From Hippopus hippopus (lineage: Eukaryota; Mollusca; Bivalvia; Cardiida; Cardiidae), in contig OX328113.1 of assembly GCA_946811185.2 (NCBI GenBank), positions 24,527,521 to 24,591,520 on the forward strand: DNA of 64,000 nt. Direction: 5' to 3'. This document shows, piece by piece, positions 22,245 to 31,425 of this stretch. The notes under the pieces were generated by a model. The model worked only from the letters and a program-made list of their open reading frames with translations, ran no database searches and was not told the origin of the DNA. The stretch's first letter is position 1. Each line of letters starts with the position of its first letter. Made by a program: the position numbers and the translations under genes.

Positions 22245-22485
22245 ATTGCCTTACATACCTGTACCAAACAGTCCCAAAATTTAACGTCCCTGAAGAGGAA
22301 AGCTTTTAAAAAAATGGGGGAAAAGGAGGAAATGTTGGTAATGAGCATTTTTCTCCGTTCTTCTACTGTTTTCTGACCTTTCAGAGACAAATTTTATGAC
22401 TTGAACCACGTTTTATCTGTTGTCAGCCAGTGCTGTCAAAATGGACCAATCTAATATTATGTCGCTAGGTAAAGAAGCAAGGAGT
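22245..22485. mobile_element. Family B MITE, diverged
   Basis: CCAAACAGTCCCAAAATTTAACG left; GGAGGAAATGTTGGTAATGAGC core with mismatches; TAGGTAAAGAAG right. Confidence 0.5.
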
Positions 22486-22696
22486 GTTGTGCGAAGTGTT
22501 GGTCAAAGAAAACACCAGAAATGCGTAAAAAGGTGCACTGACCGCCATGTTTCAATTGAAACGTGGTTGAAAACGGGAGTGTAGATGGACACAATAAACC
22601 AGAAAATTTACGAATGAAAAAATCAATCCATATAGTCATTATAGATGAGCCGTCTTATAAACGGATCGATGATTTTATGAACCATGAAATAGATTT

Positions 22697-22970
22697 GAAA
22701 CATACTCTGAGAAAAGGGGGTTCAAAAGAATCTGCGAAAAATATCGACCCAGGTCAGCCTGCGCAGTCCGCGCAGGCTGACCTTGGCCGAAACTTTTCGC
22801 TATTGGTCAATTTTCTGTATGTCCAAGGACCAGTCATTCTCATGATTAAGTGGGTCTTTAAAACAAAGTGGATATTATTGATCCATAAGTTTGCGATGGC
22901 TTGCTTGGTATAATGCATCAAAGAAATGCATTAAACCCCCTTTTCAAAGTTTTCAAAGAGTATGGCTAAT
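22697..22970. mobile_element. Family C element, complete
   Basis: ACATACTCTGAGAAAAGGGG / AAGAGTATGGCT ends; GGTCAGCCTGCGCAGTCCGC then GCAGGCTGACC core. Confidence 0.7.
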
Positions 22971-23169
22971 CTATTTTTTGAATTAACGTTTAATGGCTTT
23001 GCAATTTATAGACTTTCTGTTGCTTGTATGATAGTGTTTGACGCCGATTTTACATATACTTCCCTTAATTTACGGAAGTCAGTGCACCAATCCCGGTATA
23101 CAGTGTTTTCTCCTTTTCTCTGAACTTTTTTTTACCCTTTCACAAATAACTTCCAAAAGATGAACTTCA

Positions 23170-23397
23170 TTAAACTCTTCACCAAACGACATAGTTCTAG
23201 GCTGGTCCAAATTCAAAGCTTCTGCAGACGACAAGTTTGAAGATTCAAATAAACCTTAGATATATTTGAAACTGCCTAGAAAACATTATGGGAAAAGGAG
23301 AAAATGCTGGTAACCAGCATTTTCTCCTTTTCCCACAATGTTTTCAAACGCCCTCTCCTTCAGGGTCATTAAAACTCAGGATTGTATGGTTAAGAGT
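23170..23397. mobile_element. Family B MITE, well preserved core
   Basis: TTAAACTCTTCACCAAACGA left; GGAGAAAATGCTGGTAACCA then GCATTTTCTCC; GGTTAAGAGTTTG right. Confidence 0.65.
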
Positions 23398-23734
23398 TTG
23401 AAAATGTTGTCTGCAATGTTTCATGTACGCACGAGGCTCAACTTTTCCCGTCTAGACAAGGATCAAAAGTGATTGAGAGGTCACGTGAACACCTGTGTCC
23501 AATGTTTCTATGTGACTATGTGACCCACAGTAAATATTTGATTCCTAATACTTAGTTCCCCCACCCTCTCCTTCTTTATCTCTTTCTTTCTTATGTGCCA
23601 TATCAGACGTATCTCATTTGGTTAAAACTAGTTTTAGCATCATTTCGTTATTTCAAAGCTGGTATTCAAGTTTCATCGACCAATAGTTCAATATATTCAC
23701 TGCGGCATCATTAAAATTTCCATCGCACGGTGGG

Positions 23735-24255
23735 GAGAGATAGAGGATATTTGCTTTTTTTCGGTAAAAGATCGAAATTTATTTCATCTCGTAAACATCA
23801 TCACTACTATTTTCACTAGAGGCTGCGCCACTTTTAAAAATATTACCGATGATGTTTGCGAGATGAAATAAATTTCGATCTTTCATCAGGAAAAAAAAAA
23901 TCAAATTATTTATTCAAGCCTCTATCACCCTTTTTGGGGGGACTTGCATTAAAATACAGTACAGTTGTTTTCGGTAATTTCCCGTGGCGTACCCCCTCCA
24001 CATAAGAACGCATTACAATACTACGTAAAGCGCGAGAAATGTAGAGTAAATTACGTCATATTTCCATGTGGTTGAGTGGCACTCGCTGTTTACCTAGGTA
24101 ACTAGTGCGCGGGAACTACTGTTTCCTCCTTCAATTTAAGAGTTAGACAGTAAAATCGGTATTTTCACTGGTCTTAACCATGATACATCAAACAATATTC
24201 CACTGTTATTTCTCGATAAACTACCGAAAAGCATGAAATAAAAAAAACTTGTCCG
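23735..24255 (-). mobile_element. Family F element, full length
   Basis: Hairpin arms GATCGAAATTTATTTCATCT / AGATGAAATAAATTTCGATC at 23769-23882, then ATTTCCCGTGGCGTACCCCC and TTACCTAGGTAACTAGTGCG in reverse order to the 26.9-kb copy. Confidence 0.7.
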
Positions 24256-24324
24256 CTTCGAATATTTCGACCTTTATTCTTCTTTAACATTAATCCATTT
24301 GTTCCGTCCCGTGTACTAGATTTG

Positions 24325-24545
24325 GGTCCTGCGTGGCTCAGTGGTAAAGTGTAGGACTCGTAACCTAGAGCTCCCCCGGTACCAGCCTCAATGAATGCAC
24401 TAGGATTTTCGTGGAAGAGTCCTTGGGCAAGACACTTCAGAGCCGTAGCCTAGCACTGTTGAACCATGTCAAAAATCAAGCACCTGCCTAATGAATAATA
24501 AAAGAAGGTCAAACCCAAGATTGTGCCTGTAATGTAATTGTTTCC
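24325..24545 (+). mobile_element. tRNA-derived SINE, 3' truncated
   Basis: GTGGCTCAGTGGTAAAG (A box), a decayed CCCGGTACCAGCC B box, and GGGCAAGACACTTCAGAGCC body. Confidence 0.7.
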
Positions 24546-24580
24546 AATGTTCATAATATCAAATTGCTAAGGATGTCATT

Positions 24581-24777
24581 TTAACCCTAAACCTGCTAAA
24601 TAACTAGTATGAAACTTCCGGGTCGATTGTAAAAACCCAAATATTATTTTTAGGGAAAAATATCTCCTTATCGGGCAGTGTGGATCCAAGATCAGACTGT
24701 ACGTTCTGTACAGTCTGATCTTGGCCTACATTGGCCGCAAAAGATCCTTGAGTCGCGCTTAGCTGTTTCAGGGTTAA
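24581..24777. mobile_element. Family A MITE with both TTAA sites
   Basis: TTAACCCTAAACCTGCTAAA left and TTAGCTGTTTCAGGGTTAA right are clear inverted ends; core AGATCAGACTGTACG/TACAGTCTGATCT. Confidence 0.75.
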
Positions 24778-24784
24778 CAGACAA

Positions 24785-25000
24785 AGCTGTTTCCAATACT
24801 TTTTATCGCCAGTCGCATAGAGTTATCTCTCTTTGAACACTCTTGTTCACATATGGTAAGAAAAAGAAAATGTCTCGCAAGACAGCGGGAGTTTATCGGG
24901 ACCTACAAAGTGCCCGTAACGTATCTAGATCATTAACTAACCCACATAGGAAAATAAAAGCCTAAATATACTTATTAGACACTGCATTGCAATGAAATGT
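24785..25000 (-). repeat. Dispersed repeat shared with 50.1-50.3 and 51.7-51.9 kb
   Basis: AGTGCCCGTAACG, TCTCGCAAGACAG and ATGGTAAGAAAA are the complement of CGTTACGGGTC, CTCGCGAGAC and TTCTTACCAT at 50.2-50.3 kb; CAGTCGCATAGAGTTATCTC pairs with 51.8 kb. Confidence 0.45.
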
Positions 25001-25024
25001 ACCTCATTTAGTATAGTTCATTGA

Positions 25025-25322
25025 TTGTATGGTGTTCAACGCCTTTTTCAACATTATTTCAGTTATATCACGGCGGCCAGTGCACATATCCATGCTTTCC
25101 TGGACTTTCTTTTACCAGTATTCCGCACAGTTTTCTTTAAAAAGCCACTGGCCGCTTTCCCACATAAACATCGTCGAAATAGTGGTCAGCGGTGGGAGAG
25201 GAATGAATCCTGTCGCAGTGGCTATCAACAATCCTCAGAAAAGAATTGGCCGAGCCAGGGATCGAACCCACGACCTCCTGGTCTCAAGTCCCGCACACTA
25301 CCGACTGAGCTACAGGGATTCA
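25025..25322 (-). mobile_element. tRNA-derived SINE, full length
   Basis: Minus strand: CTGTAGCTCAGTCGGTAGTG (A box) and GTGGGTTCGATCCCTGGC (B box) in tRNA spacing, body, then CGGCGTTGAACACC and a short tail. Two plus-strand frames crossing it (near 25025-25411) are not genes. Confidence 0.85.
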
Positions 25323-25568
25323 GCCTTTTAGTACAGATGGTTGCGTTTAATTGTGCTTTAAGCATGATGCCATTGAATTTTATTTTATTTTATGTGTGGT
25401 CCCGGCAGTAGGAATAAATGCACCTTTAACTTGAAGAGTTTCACCGATGGAAACAGGAAACCATGCCTCAACTTGAAGACATATGGCTAAAAAAGAAAAT
25501 ATGCACGTTTCGACTCTTGGCCTATCAGACACGTACGCCGTTCAACAATATTTAAACTTGACAGCTGT

Positions 25569-25797
25569 TTAACCCATTACCACACAATCCCTACTTTTGA
25601 CGCCCCTGAGAAAGAAGCCTTTTGAAAACACTGTAGGAAAAGGAGAAAATGCTGGTAACCAGCATTTTCTCCTTTTCCCACAGTGTTTTCTACCCTTCCC
25701 AGAACCAATTTCAATTTTTCAGTCACCTTTATATTGTCGTCTGCAAATGCTTTCATTTTGAACCAGTCTAAAATGTTGTCGTGTGGTAAAGAGTTAA
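25569..25797. mobile_element. Family B MITE, best-preserved type copy
   Basis: TTAACCCATTACCACACAAT left, GTGTGGTAAAGAGTTAA right, and a perfect core: GGAAAAGGAGAAAATGCTGG / CCAGCATTTTCTCCTTTTCC. Confidence 0.8.
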
Positions 25798-26015
25798 CGC
25801 TTTACTAAACAATCCCTAGATTTAATGACCCCGAGGGAGAAACTTTTTTGAAAACATTGTGGATAAAGGAGAAAATGCTGGTGACCAGCATTTTCTCCTT
25901 TTCCCACAACGTTTTCTATGCTATCATAGAACTTCAGCTCATTTGTACCAGCTTTGACTTTGTCGTCAACAGATATTTAGAGATTGGTAGAGGCTTAAAT
26001 CGGTCGTTTAGGTAC
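25794..26015. mobile_element. Family B MITE sharing TTAA with the previous copy
   Basis: TTAACGCTTTACTAAACAAT begins at the closing TTAA of the upstream copy; core GAGAAAATGCTGGTGACCAG. Confidence 0.65.
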
Positions 26016-26374
26016 AATTTTAAAACACACCTTGAGAAACATAAAAATTGCTCGAGAGAAATTACTTCTGTCTCAACGAGGATTTTCTCTACTTCTAAAA
26101 AAGAGAAATTGTCCTAAAATTTGCTTCTTACTAAAAAAGAATATTTCAACTATTACTTAAAAGAGAAATTTTCTTCACTGTGATTATTAATTTCCTCTTG
26201 ATTAAAATGTTCTAGTTAGAAGAATGTCTAAAATTACCCACTTAAGTGATTGGTTTCAGCTTGGTCAGCTCCAGATTGTTAGAGTTAACATTTTTTGAGG
26301 GTTAAAAATACAATTTAGCGATACACAGAAATTGAAGATTTTTTTTTTTTATCAGAAACGCTTCACCAAACAAG
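26016..26374. other. No recognised feature
   Basis: Contains AAAAGAGAAATT words repeated three times (26095-26172), otherwise nothing. Confidence 0.4.
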
Positions 26375-26445
26375 CGGATGGTATAGATCTAAGATCAGAC
26401 TGCACGTTCAGTGCAGTCTGATCTTGATCTATACCGTCCGCAAAT
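26375..26445. mobile_element. Family A core
   Basis: GCGGATGGTATAGATC..GATCTATACCGTCCGC stem around AGATCAGACTGCAC. Confidence 0.55.
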
Positions 26446-26829
26446 GCGCGTGATTTCACCTTTGACGCCGGAAGGGTTTCGACACTTGAAAATCGGAGCG
26501 TTATGTTTATACAGATTTTGAGAATGTTTATTCTTGCTGAACATAACCAGCGGTTTTATTTATACAGTTAAACATTTCTAATTGCTTTTATACAGATTTT
26601 TGTAGGGCAAGTTTTTTTTTTGTTAAGGCGCATTTATACACTATTACGAATTGAGGAAATGTATCGTGAACAAACAGCAGACCTCGAATACGCACAAATG
26701 CGCACAGATAACCCGACGGATACCGGTATATGTCTTCATTTTGGGGTGGTTGCGGTTGTGAGATGCAGGCAAACGGACTGAAAACAAATAAGAAACGACA
26801 CCATAACGAGTTCGTGACGTATGAGGGAC

Positions 26830-27365
26830 GACATATTACATATATATCATGCTTTTTCGAAGTTTATCGAGAAATAATGGTCGATTATGGTTTGATATTT
26901 CATGGTTACAACCAGTGAAAAACACCGATTTCATATGTTCTAACTCTTCAAATGAAAGCTGAAACAGTAGTTCCCGCGCACTTGTTACCTAGATAAATAG
27001 CGTGTGCCATTCAACCAGAGGGAAATATGACGTAATTTACACGCATTTACATTACATTACTCGCGCTTTACGTAATATTGTAATGCGTTCTTATGTGGAA
27101 GGGGGGTACAGCATGGGGAATTACCGAAAACACTTTTACTGGATTTTGACGAAAGTCCAAACAAAAAAGGCTTAGAAGCATGAAATAAATAAAATATTCA
27201 AGTCTTTCTTGGTGAACGATTCAAATTTATTTCATCTTGTGATTATCATCGGTAATACATCGGTAATATTTTCACTCGTGGCTGCGCCACTTGTGAAAAT
27301 GACCGATGATGTTCACTCGATGAAATAAATTTCGATCTTTCACAGAAAAAAAAACAAATATCTTC
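26830..27365 (+). mobile_element. Family F element, full length
   Basis: TTTATCGAGAAATAATGG start, TTGTTACCTAGATAAATAG middle, CATGGGGAATTACCGAAAAC, then the hairpin on TCAAATTTATTTCATC..GATGAAATAAATTTCGATC. Confidence 0.7.
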
Positions 27366-27497
27366 TATGTATCTAACAGGAGCAAATTAAAACGAATATC
27401 AACCAATTTTAACGATCTTTCTTTGAGTGCTGTGCTTACTCTCTGCGCGTGATGTGAATCAAATCCTCTGATGGACTTTGAAACAGTGCTGTTAATT

Positions 27498-27730
27498 TCA
27501 ACCCTTTACAATACAATCCTGTTTTGGTTAACGACCTTAACGAAGAAGGCATTGGGAAACATTACGAGAAAAGGAGAAAATATTTTCAGCCAGCAGTTTC
27601 TTCTTTTTCCACACTGTTTGCTTCTTTTCCAAATGCAAATTTCAGTTTTTTTGAGCCACGATTAATTTGTTGTCTGCAAATGCTTTCAATTTGGAATGGT
27701 CTAAAATTTTGTACTTTGATAAAAAAGCCA
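27498..27730. mobile_element. Family B MITE, core diverged
   Basis: CCCTTTACAATACAATCCTG left; AAGGAGAAAATATTTTCAGC and GTTTCTTCTTTTTCCAC arms; TTTGATAAAAAAG right. Confidence 0.5.
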
Positions 27731-27867
27731 ATTAGTTTGGTTTGACGACAGTCACCATAGAGGCAACAATCTGTTGTCGTACTGAGTACGAACGAACCCG
27801 CTGCGCATGGCGCCTTGAATTCGAGATAGTAGTCAGTTACTTCATTTGATACCTCTCCGGTTCTTTC

Positions 27868-27988
27868 ATAGGTCCTTGGTCCGTATTCCCAAACCATTCT
27901 TGAGTTATGTTACTTCCAAGTATAGAAAGTTCTGGAGAATAAGACAAGGCGCGTTCTGAAGAATGGTTTGTGAATACGGGCCCTGAAT
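27868..27988. repeat. Inverted repeat with CCGTATTC.CAAACCATTCTT arms
   Basis: CCGTATTCCCAAACCATTCT at 27880-27900 faces AGAATGGTTTGTGAATACGG at 27960-27980. It breaks any reading of the overlapping minus-strand frames as an exon. Confidence 0.6.
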
Positions 27989-27989
27989 A

Positions 27990-28425
27990 CGCTCGTCACA
28001 ACTTGGCCGATTCCGTCACATCTAACCTCTTCAGTATCAACGATATTTCCATTTTGATCACATGTCCCATGATCGTAAACATGGCGGCGCCCATGAGAAT
28101 CGATTAACAACGACATCAACAACCACTGTGAAGGTATTCTCATCTACCATTTTGTTGGTGAAGACTGCCAACGAAATTAAAAAAAAAACACGTTAAAGAA
28201 TGACTTTAAAAAACTGTTTGTCAACGGAATTGTATTTGGAAAGATTTCCATAGAAAATTGTGACTCGTGTTTTCTTTTTTCATCCGGCGTCTTACAATTT
28301 TCAGAACGGTAAAGCGGCCTATTTCCGGTGAAGAAATGTACCATGTATGTGCATATTACCAATCGTAGTAAAGCCGAGGGATTTGATCAACGGATCACCC
28401 GAGGTTTGCCGAATGGTAGTGAATG
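27990..28425 (-). repeat. Dispersed repeat, second copy at 40.56-40.95 kb
   Basis: Reverse complement shares CGGCAAACCTCGGGTGATCC, GTCACAATTTTC, GATGTCGTTGTTAATCG and CGCCGCCATGTTT in the same order as the plus-strand copy at 40.6 kb. Confidence 0.6.
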
Positions 28426-28849
28426 GGGAATGACTTGGTTTTTATCCTTGAAGGTAATATTAGTAAGTCAACTTCATTTTGCAAATACCACTCTTGCAAA
28501 CCTCTGGCTGTGATGTTAAGGTATAGTAGTGTCGTCTTTTAATAGTTTCTATCTTGAATGAACCTTTGAATCCTTAGTAAAAAGATGAACGCGTTGGCTG
28601 AGGTACATGTAAAAATAAACAAATATAAAACTACTTTTCCCTTTCACAGTAAAGATTGACAAAAAAAAAAAACAAACAGGAGTGACGGGAATAATTTGAC
28701 TGGGAGGAACTAGAACAATCTTAACAGAAGTAGGACTATAAATCCAAGTTCTGCCGAAATTTCGTTATCGACTATTACATGTACAATAGTATAATTCAAA
28801 TAGTTTATTGGGGCATAGCTCATAGCTTGCTGGGCGAGATTCAAAGCGC
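28426..28849. other. No recognised feature
   Basis: Nothing supported. Confidence 0.4.
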
Positions 28850-28932
28850 TTTTTGCGGACTGTTAAGTCTGATCTTAATCTACTCTATTCGCTAAAGGTC
28901 ACTGAGCCGCGCTTACCAACTTTCCAGTTAAC
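28850..28932. mobile_element. Family A MITE, right third
   Basis: AGTCTGATCTTAATCTACTC..GAGCCGCGCTTACCAAC, ending at the TTAA that opens the next family B copy. Confidence 0.5.
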
Positions 28933-29144
28933 CCTTTATCATACAATATCGAGTTTTAACGATCTTGAGGAAAAATGCTTTGGAAAACACTGTGGGAAAA
29001 GGAGAAAATGCTGTTTCACAGCATTTTCTCGTTTTCCCACATTGCTTTCTACCCTTTAAAAAAGAATTCAATCAATTTGAGTTGTTGTCTCCGAATGCTG
29101 TCAGTTTGAACAAGTCGAAAATTTTGTCGAGTGGAAAAGAGCTA
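28928..29144. mobile_element. Family B MITE
   Basis: TTAACCCTTTATCATACAAT left; GAGAAAATGCTGTTTCACAG then CATTTTCTCG core; GAAAAGAGCTAA right. Confidence 0.65.
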
Positions 29145-29359
29145 AGGGTTGAAATATTTCTTTTGAAATACAAGATTTGAATGTGATCGTAATAATTATA
29201 CCCCAGTGACTTTCAAGGCAACTTACACAACTATAAATTGACCTCAACAATTTGTTTTGTAGAAATTTGATATTGGATGAATAAAGCAATGTCATTTACA
29301 TACATTTTTTGGGTCGTATCTAGAGCGGAAAAATCAAACATTCCCCGGCCCCGGTCTCT

Positions 29360-29580
29360 CTGAGGGTCCTGCGTGCCCTAGTGCTGAAATGTAGCATTCG
29401 AAACCTGGAGGACCCGTGTTCGGTTCTTAGCTCAAGCACTAGGGTTTTTAAGGCAGTGTCCTTTGGCAAGACACTCAAAAGCCCTAGCGAAATCTATGAT
29501 ATAAATGAATAAGAGAGCTGCCGCCGTGGCATGACTGAAATAATGATAAAAGCGGCGTGAAACACCAAACAATTAATTTA
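29360..29580 (+). mobile_element. tRNA-derived SINE
   Basis: CCTGCGTGCCCTAGTG (decayed A box), CGTGTTCGGTTCTTAGC (decayed B box), GCAAGACACTCAAAAGCCC, GCTGCCGCCGTGGC and AGCGGCGTGAAACACC tail. Confidence 0.7.
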
Positions 29581-29749
29581 TGAACCCTTCCTTAAAAGTT
29601 TTAGGTTTGAACCTAACTAGGTTTCAACCAAACACCACATACGAGCGCAAAACAATAAAACTATACCTAAAACGACCGAAGAATTGTACTAAGCCATATT
29701 TAGATGTGTTATACCCACCATCATAGTATCCGGTGATTTTACTTCCTTT

Positions 29750-29917
29750 GTGCAGACGGTTTTTTTAAAAACATCTTAGAAAAAGGATAAAATGCTCGTT
29801 ACTAGTATTTTCACCCTATTGAACGATGTTTTCTACCCGCCTAAAAGCGAATCACGTGCATAGTTGATCTGTCAGCATAAACGAGTACAAAATTTTGTCG
29901 TATGGACAAGAGTTAAA
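29750..29917. mobile_element. Family B MITE, diverged
   Basis: GGATAAAATGCTCGTTACTA core and a TATGGACAAGAGTTAA end. Confidence 0.45.
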
Positions 29918-29942
29918 GATGAACGTAATAGAGATCTATTTG

Positions 29943-30072
29943 AAACATCCATCCATCCAACCATCCAGCTACAAATCCCGCCCCCTTCTTCTATCCATCA
30001 TTTTCTCCATCCCTCTCCCTCCACCTCCTCCCTCCATCCATCCATCCATCCATCCATCCATCCAACCAACCT
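29943..30072. repeat. (ATCC)n microsatellite
   Basis: CATCCATCCATC runs with a pyrimidine-rich middle. Confidence 0.9.
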
Positions 30073-30074
30073 TC

Positions 30075-30265
30075 CATGCTATTTAGAAAGGTTTGTTTCG
30101 AAATATTGTGGGAAAAGGAGAAAATGCTGGTAACCAGCATTTTCTCCTTTTCCTACAATGTTTTCCAATCTATCAAGGACAAGTTTCGTCATTTGTGGCA
30201 CCTTTAATTTGTTGTCTGCAAACGCTTTCAAGTTTGACCAGTCAAAAATTTGGTAAAGCATTAAC
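30075..30265. mobile_element. Family B MITE, left-truncated
   Basis: Perfect GGAGAAAATGCTGG/TAACCAGCATTTTCTCC core; right end TTTGGTAAAGCATTAA. Confidence 0.6.
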
Positions 30266-30494
30266 TTATGATGCTTCAACCATGACCGTATGCAGTGAGT
30301 TTCGAAAAAGAGACACCACAGATAGTACAGACAAGTATAACAAAGGGAGGAAACTGCTCCAGGAAACCAAGACATCAATGAAGGGGGTTATTTCCCTTTT
30401 AATTTCAGTTTTATGAACCGAAACAATAGTTTGGTCGTCTGAACAGTGTTTGAACGGTGTGTTAGCCCGTATGTGTGCGTGTGGTTTTTTTTTT

Positions 30495-30680
30495 TACCCC
30501 AATTCAGATTTCCCCTGCAGCCATTATTAACCCAATTCAGGTTGCTTCTGCGGGATTTTTCAAGCAAATTCAGGTTGCTGCCACGGACATTTTTAATCTG
30601 ATTTGTTTCTGCAGAAATGTTAAACCAAGTTTAGGCTGCCTATGAGGACATTATTAACTGAATTAAGACCGTGTAGAACA
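30495..30680. repeat. Degenerate tandem repeat, about 50-bp unit
   Basis: CAATTCAGGTTGCTTCTGCG-like units recur four to five times with heavy divergence (near 30530, 30575, 30625). The rest of 30266-30990 holds nothing recognised. Confidence 0.5.
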
Positions 30681-30989
30681 TGCTGTAACAGTGAAAATGC
30701 TATGTAGAACATGCTATAACTGAAAGTGTTTTGTAGTTGTTCTTAAATTGTCAACCCTTGGTTGAAAGCGTACTTAAACACCATTTAAACAAAACAAACC
30801 ATGACAGCATTGTGACACTGAGTACACTCTCTTTACTGATCTAGATTAGCATTAGTTAGATCGCCAAAGTAATTCATATCGCGGACGACCCACTCTGTGC
30901 TTCTGGCAACTTAAGGCATTTCTGCAGATAGTGAAGCTTCAAGTTCTGTCTGCATTACAGGAGTAGATTAATCCGTTATTCACACTTTT

Positions 30990-31222
30990 CGTTAACTTTT
31001 AAAAGTAAAGTGTAGTCCCGTATCAGCCTGTTGAGTCCGCGCTGACTTATCCGAAAAGACACTTTTCGTTTTAATGTAATTTTCTGTTTTGCGCAAGTTT
31101 ACTGTAGGACTAATGTAGTCGTAAAGTGCCATCTCGGATTAGCCTGCGCGGACTGCGCAGGCTGATCCGAGACGACACCTTGTAAACGCAGAGTGTCCTT
31201 TTCCGCGTGTTGCAGGCCATAT
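30990..31222. mobile_element. Family D element, left end lost
   Basis: AGTGCCATCTCGGATTAGCC, the TGCGCGGACTGCGCA palindrome, and CGCGTGTTGCAGGCC right end. It lies just beyond the poly(A) signal of the 2277-aa gene. Confidence 0.65.
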
Positions 31223-31243
31223 AATATTATGGTCCTGAAAGAG

Positions 31244-31253
31244 TTTATTTATT
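31244..31253 (-). terminator. Polyadenylation signal of the 2277-aa gene
   Basis: Two overlapping AATAAA hexamers (AATAAATAAA) lie about 175 nt past the stop codon, implying a short 3' UTR that ends just before a family D MITE. Confidence 0.55.
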
Positions 31254-31425
31254 TTACAGATCTACAACTAAAACTTTCTGTGATTGCTTATAATTCAGTT
31301 GTATTTAACAAACCCATAAGTCTATTCAGTTCCTTTTTAAGATAATTCATTTTTGAAGCACCTTCTTTGGATTCCGTTGTGATTGGATTTGTTGTTGTTG
31401 TCGCATGATAGTACATTGGCGCCGC

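Noticed and set aside
17340..25300. B-box and A-box matches as tRNA genes
   Set aside because: No acceptor stem or complete cloverleaf; each is followed by the SINE body and tail.
25025..25411. Plus-strand frames of 100-128 codons
   Set aside because: They are the reverse complement of a tRNA-derived SINE with clear A and B boxes.
27586..28143. Two minus-strand frames that look like exons
   Set aside because: They overlap an inverted repeat and a dispersed repeat with another copy at 40.6 kb; no consistent splice phase.
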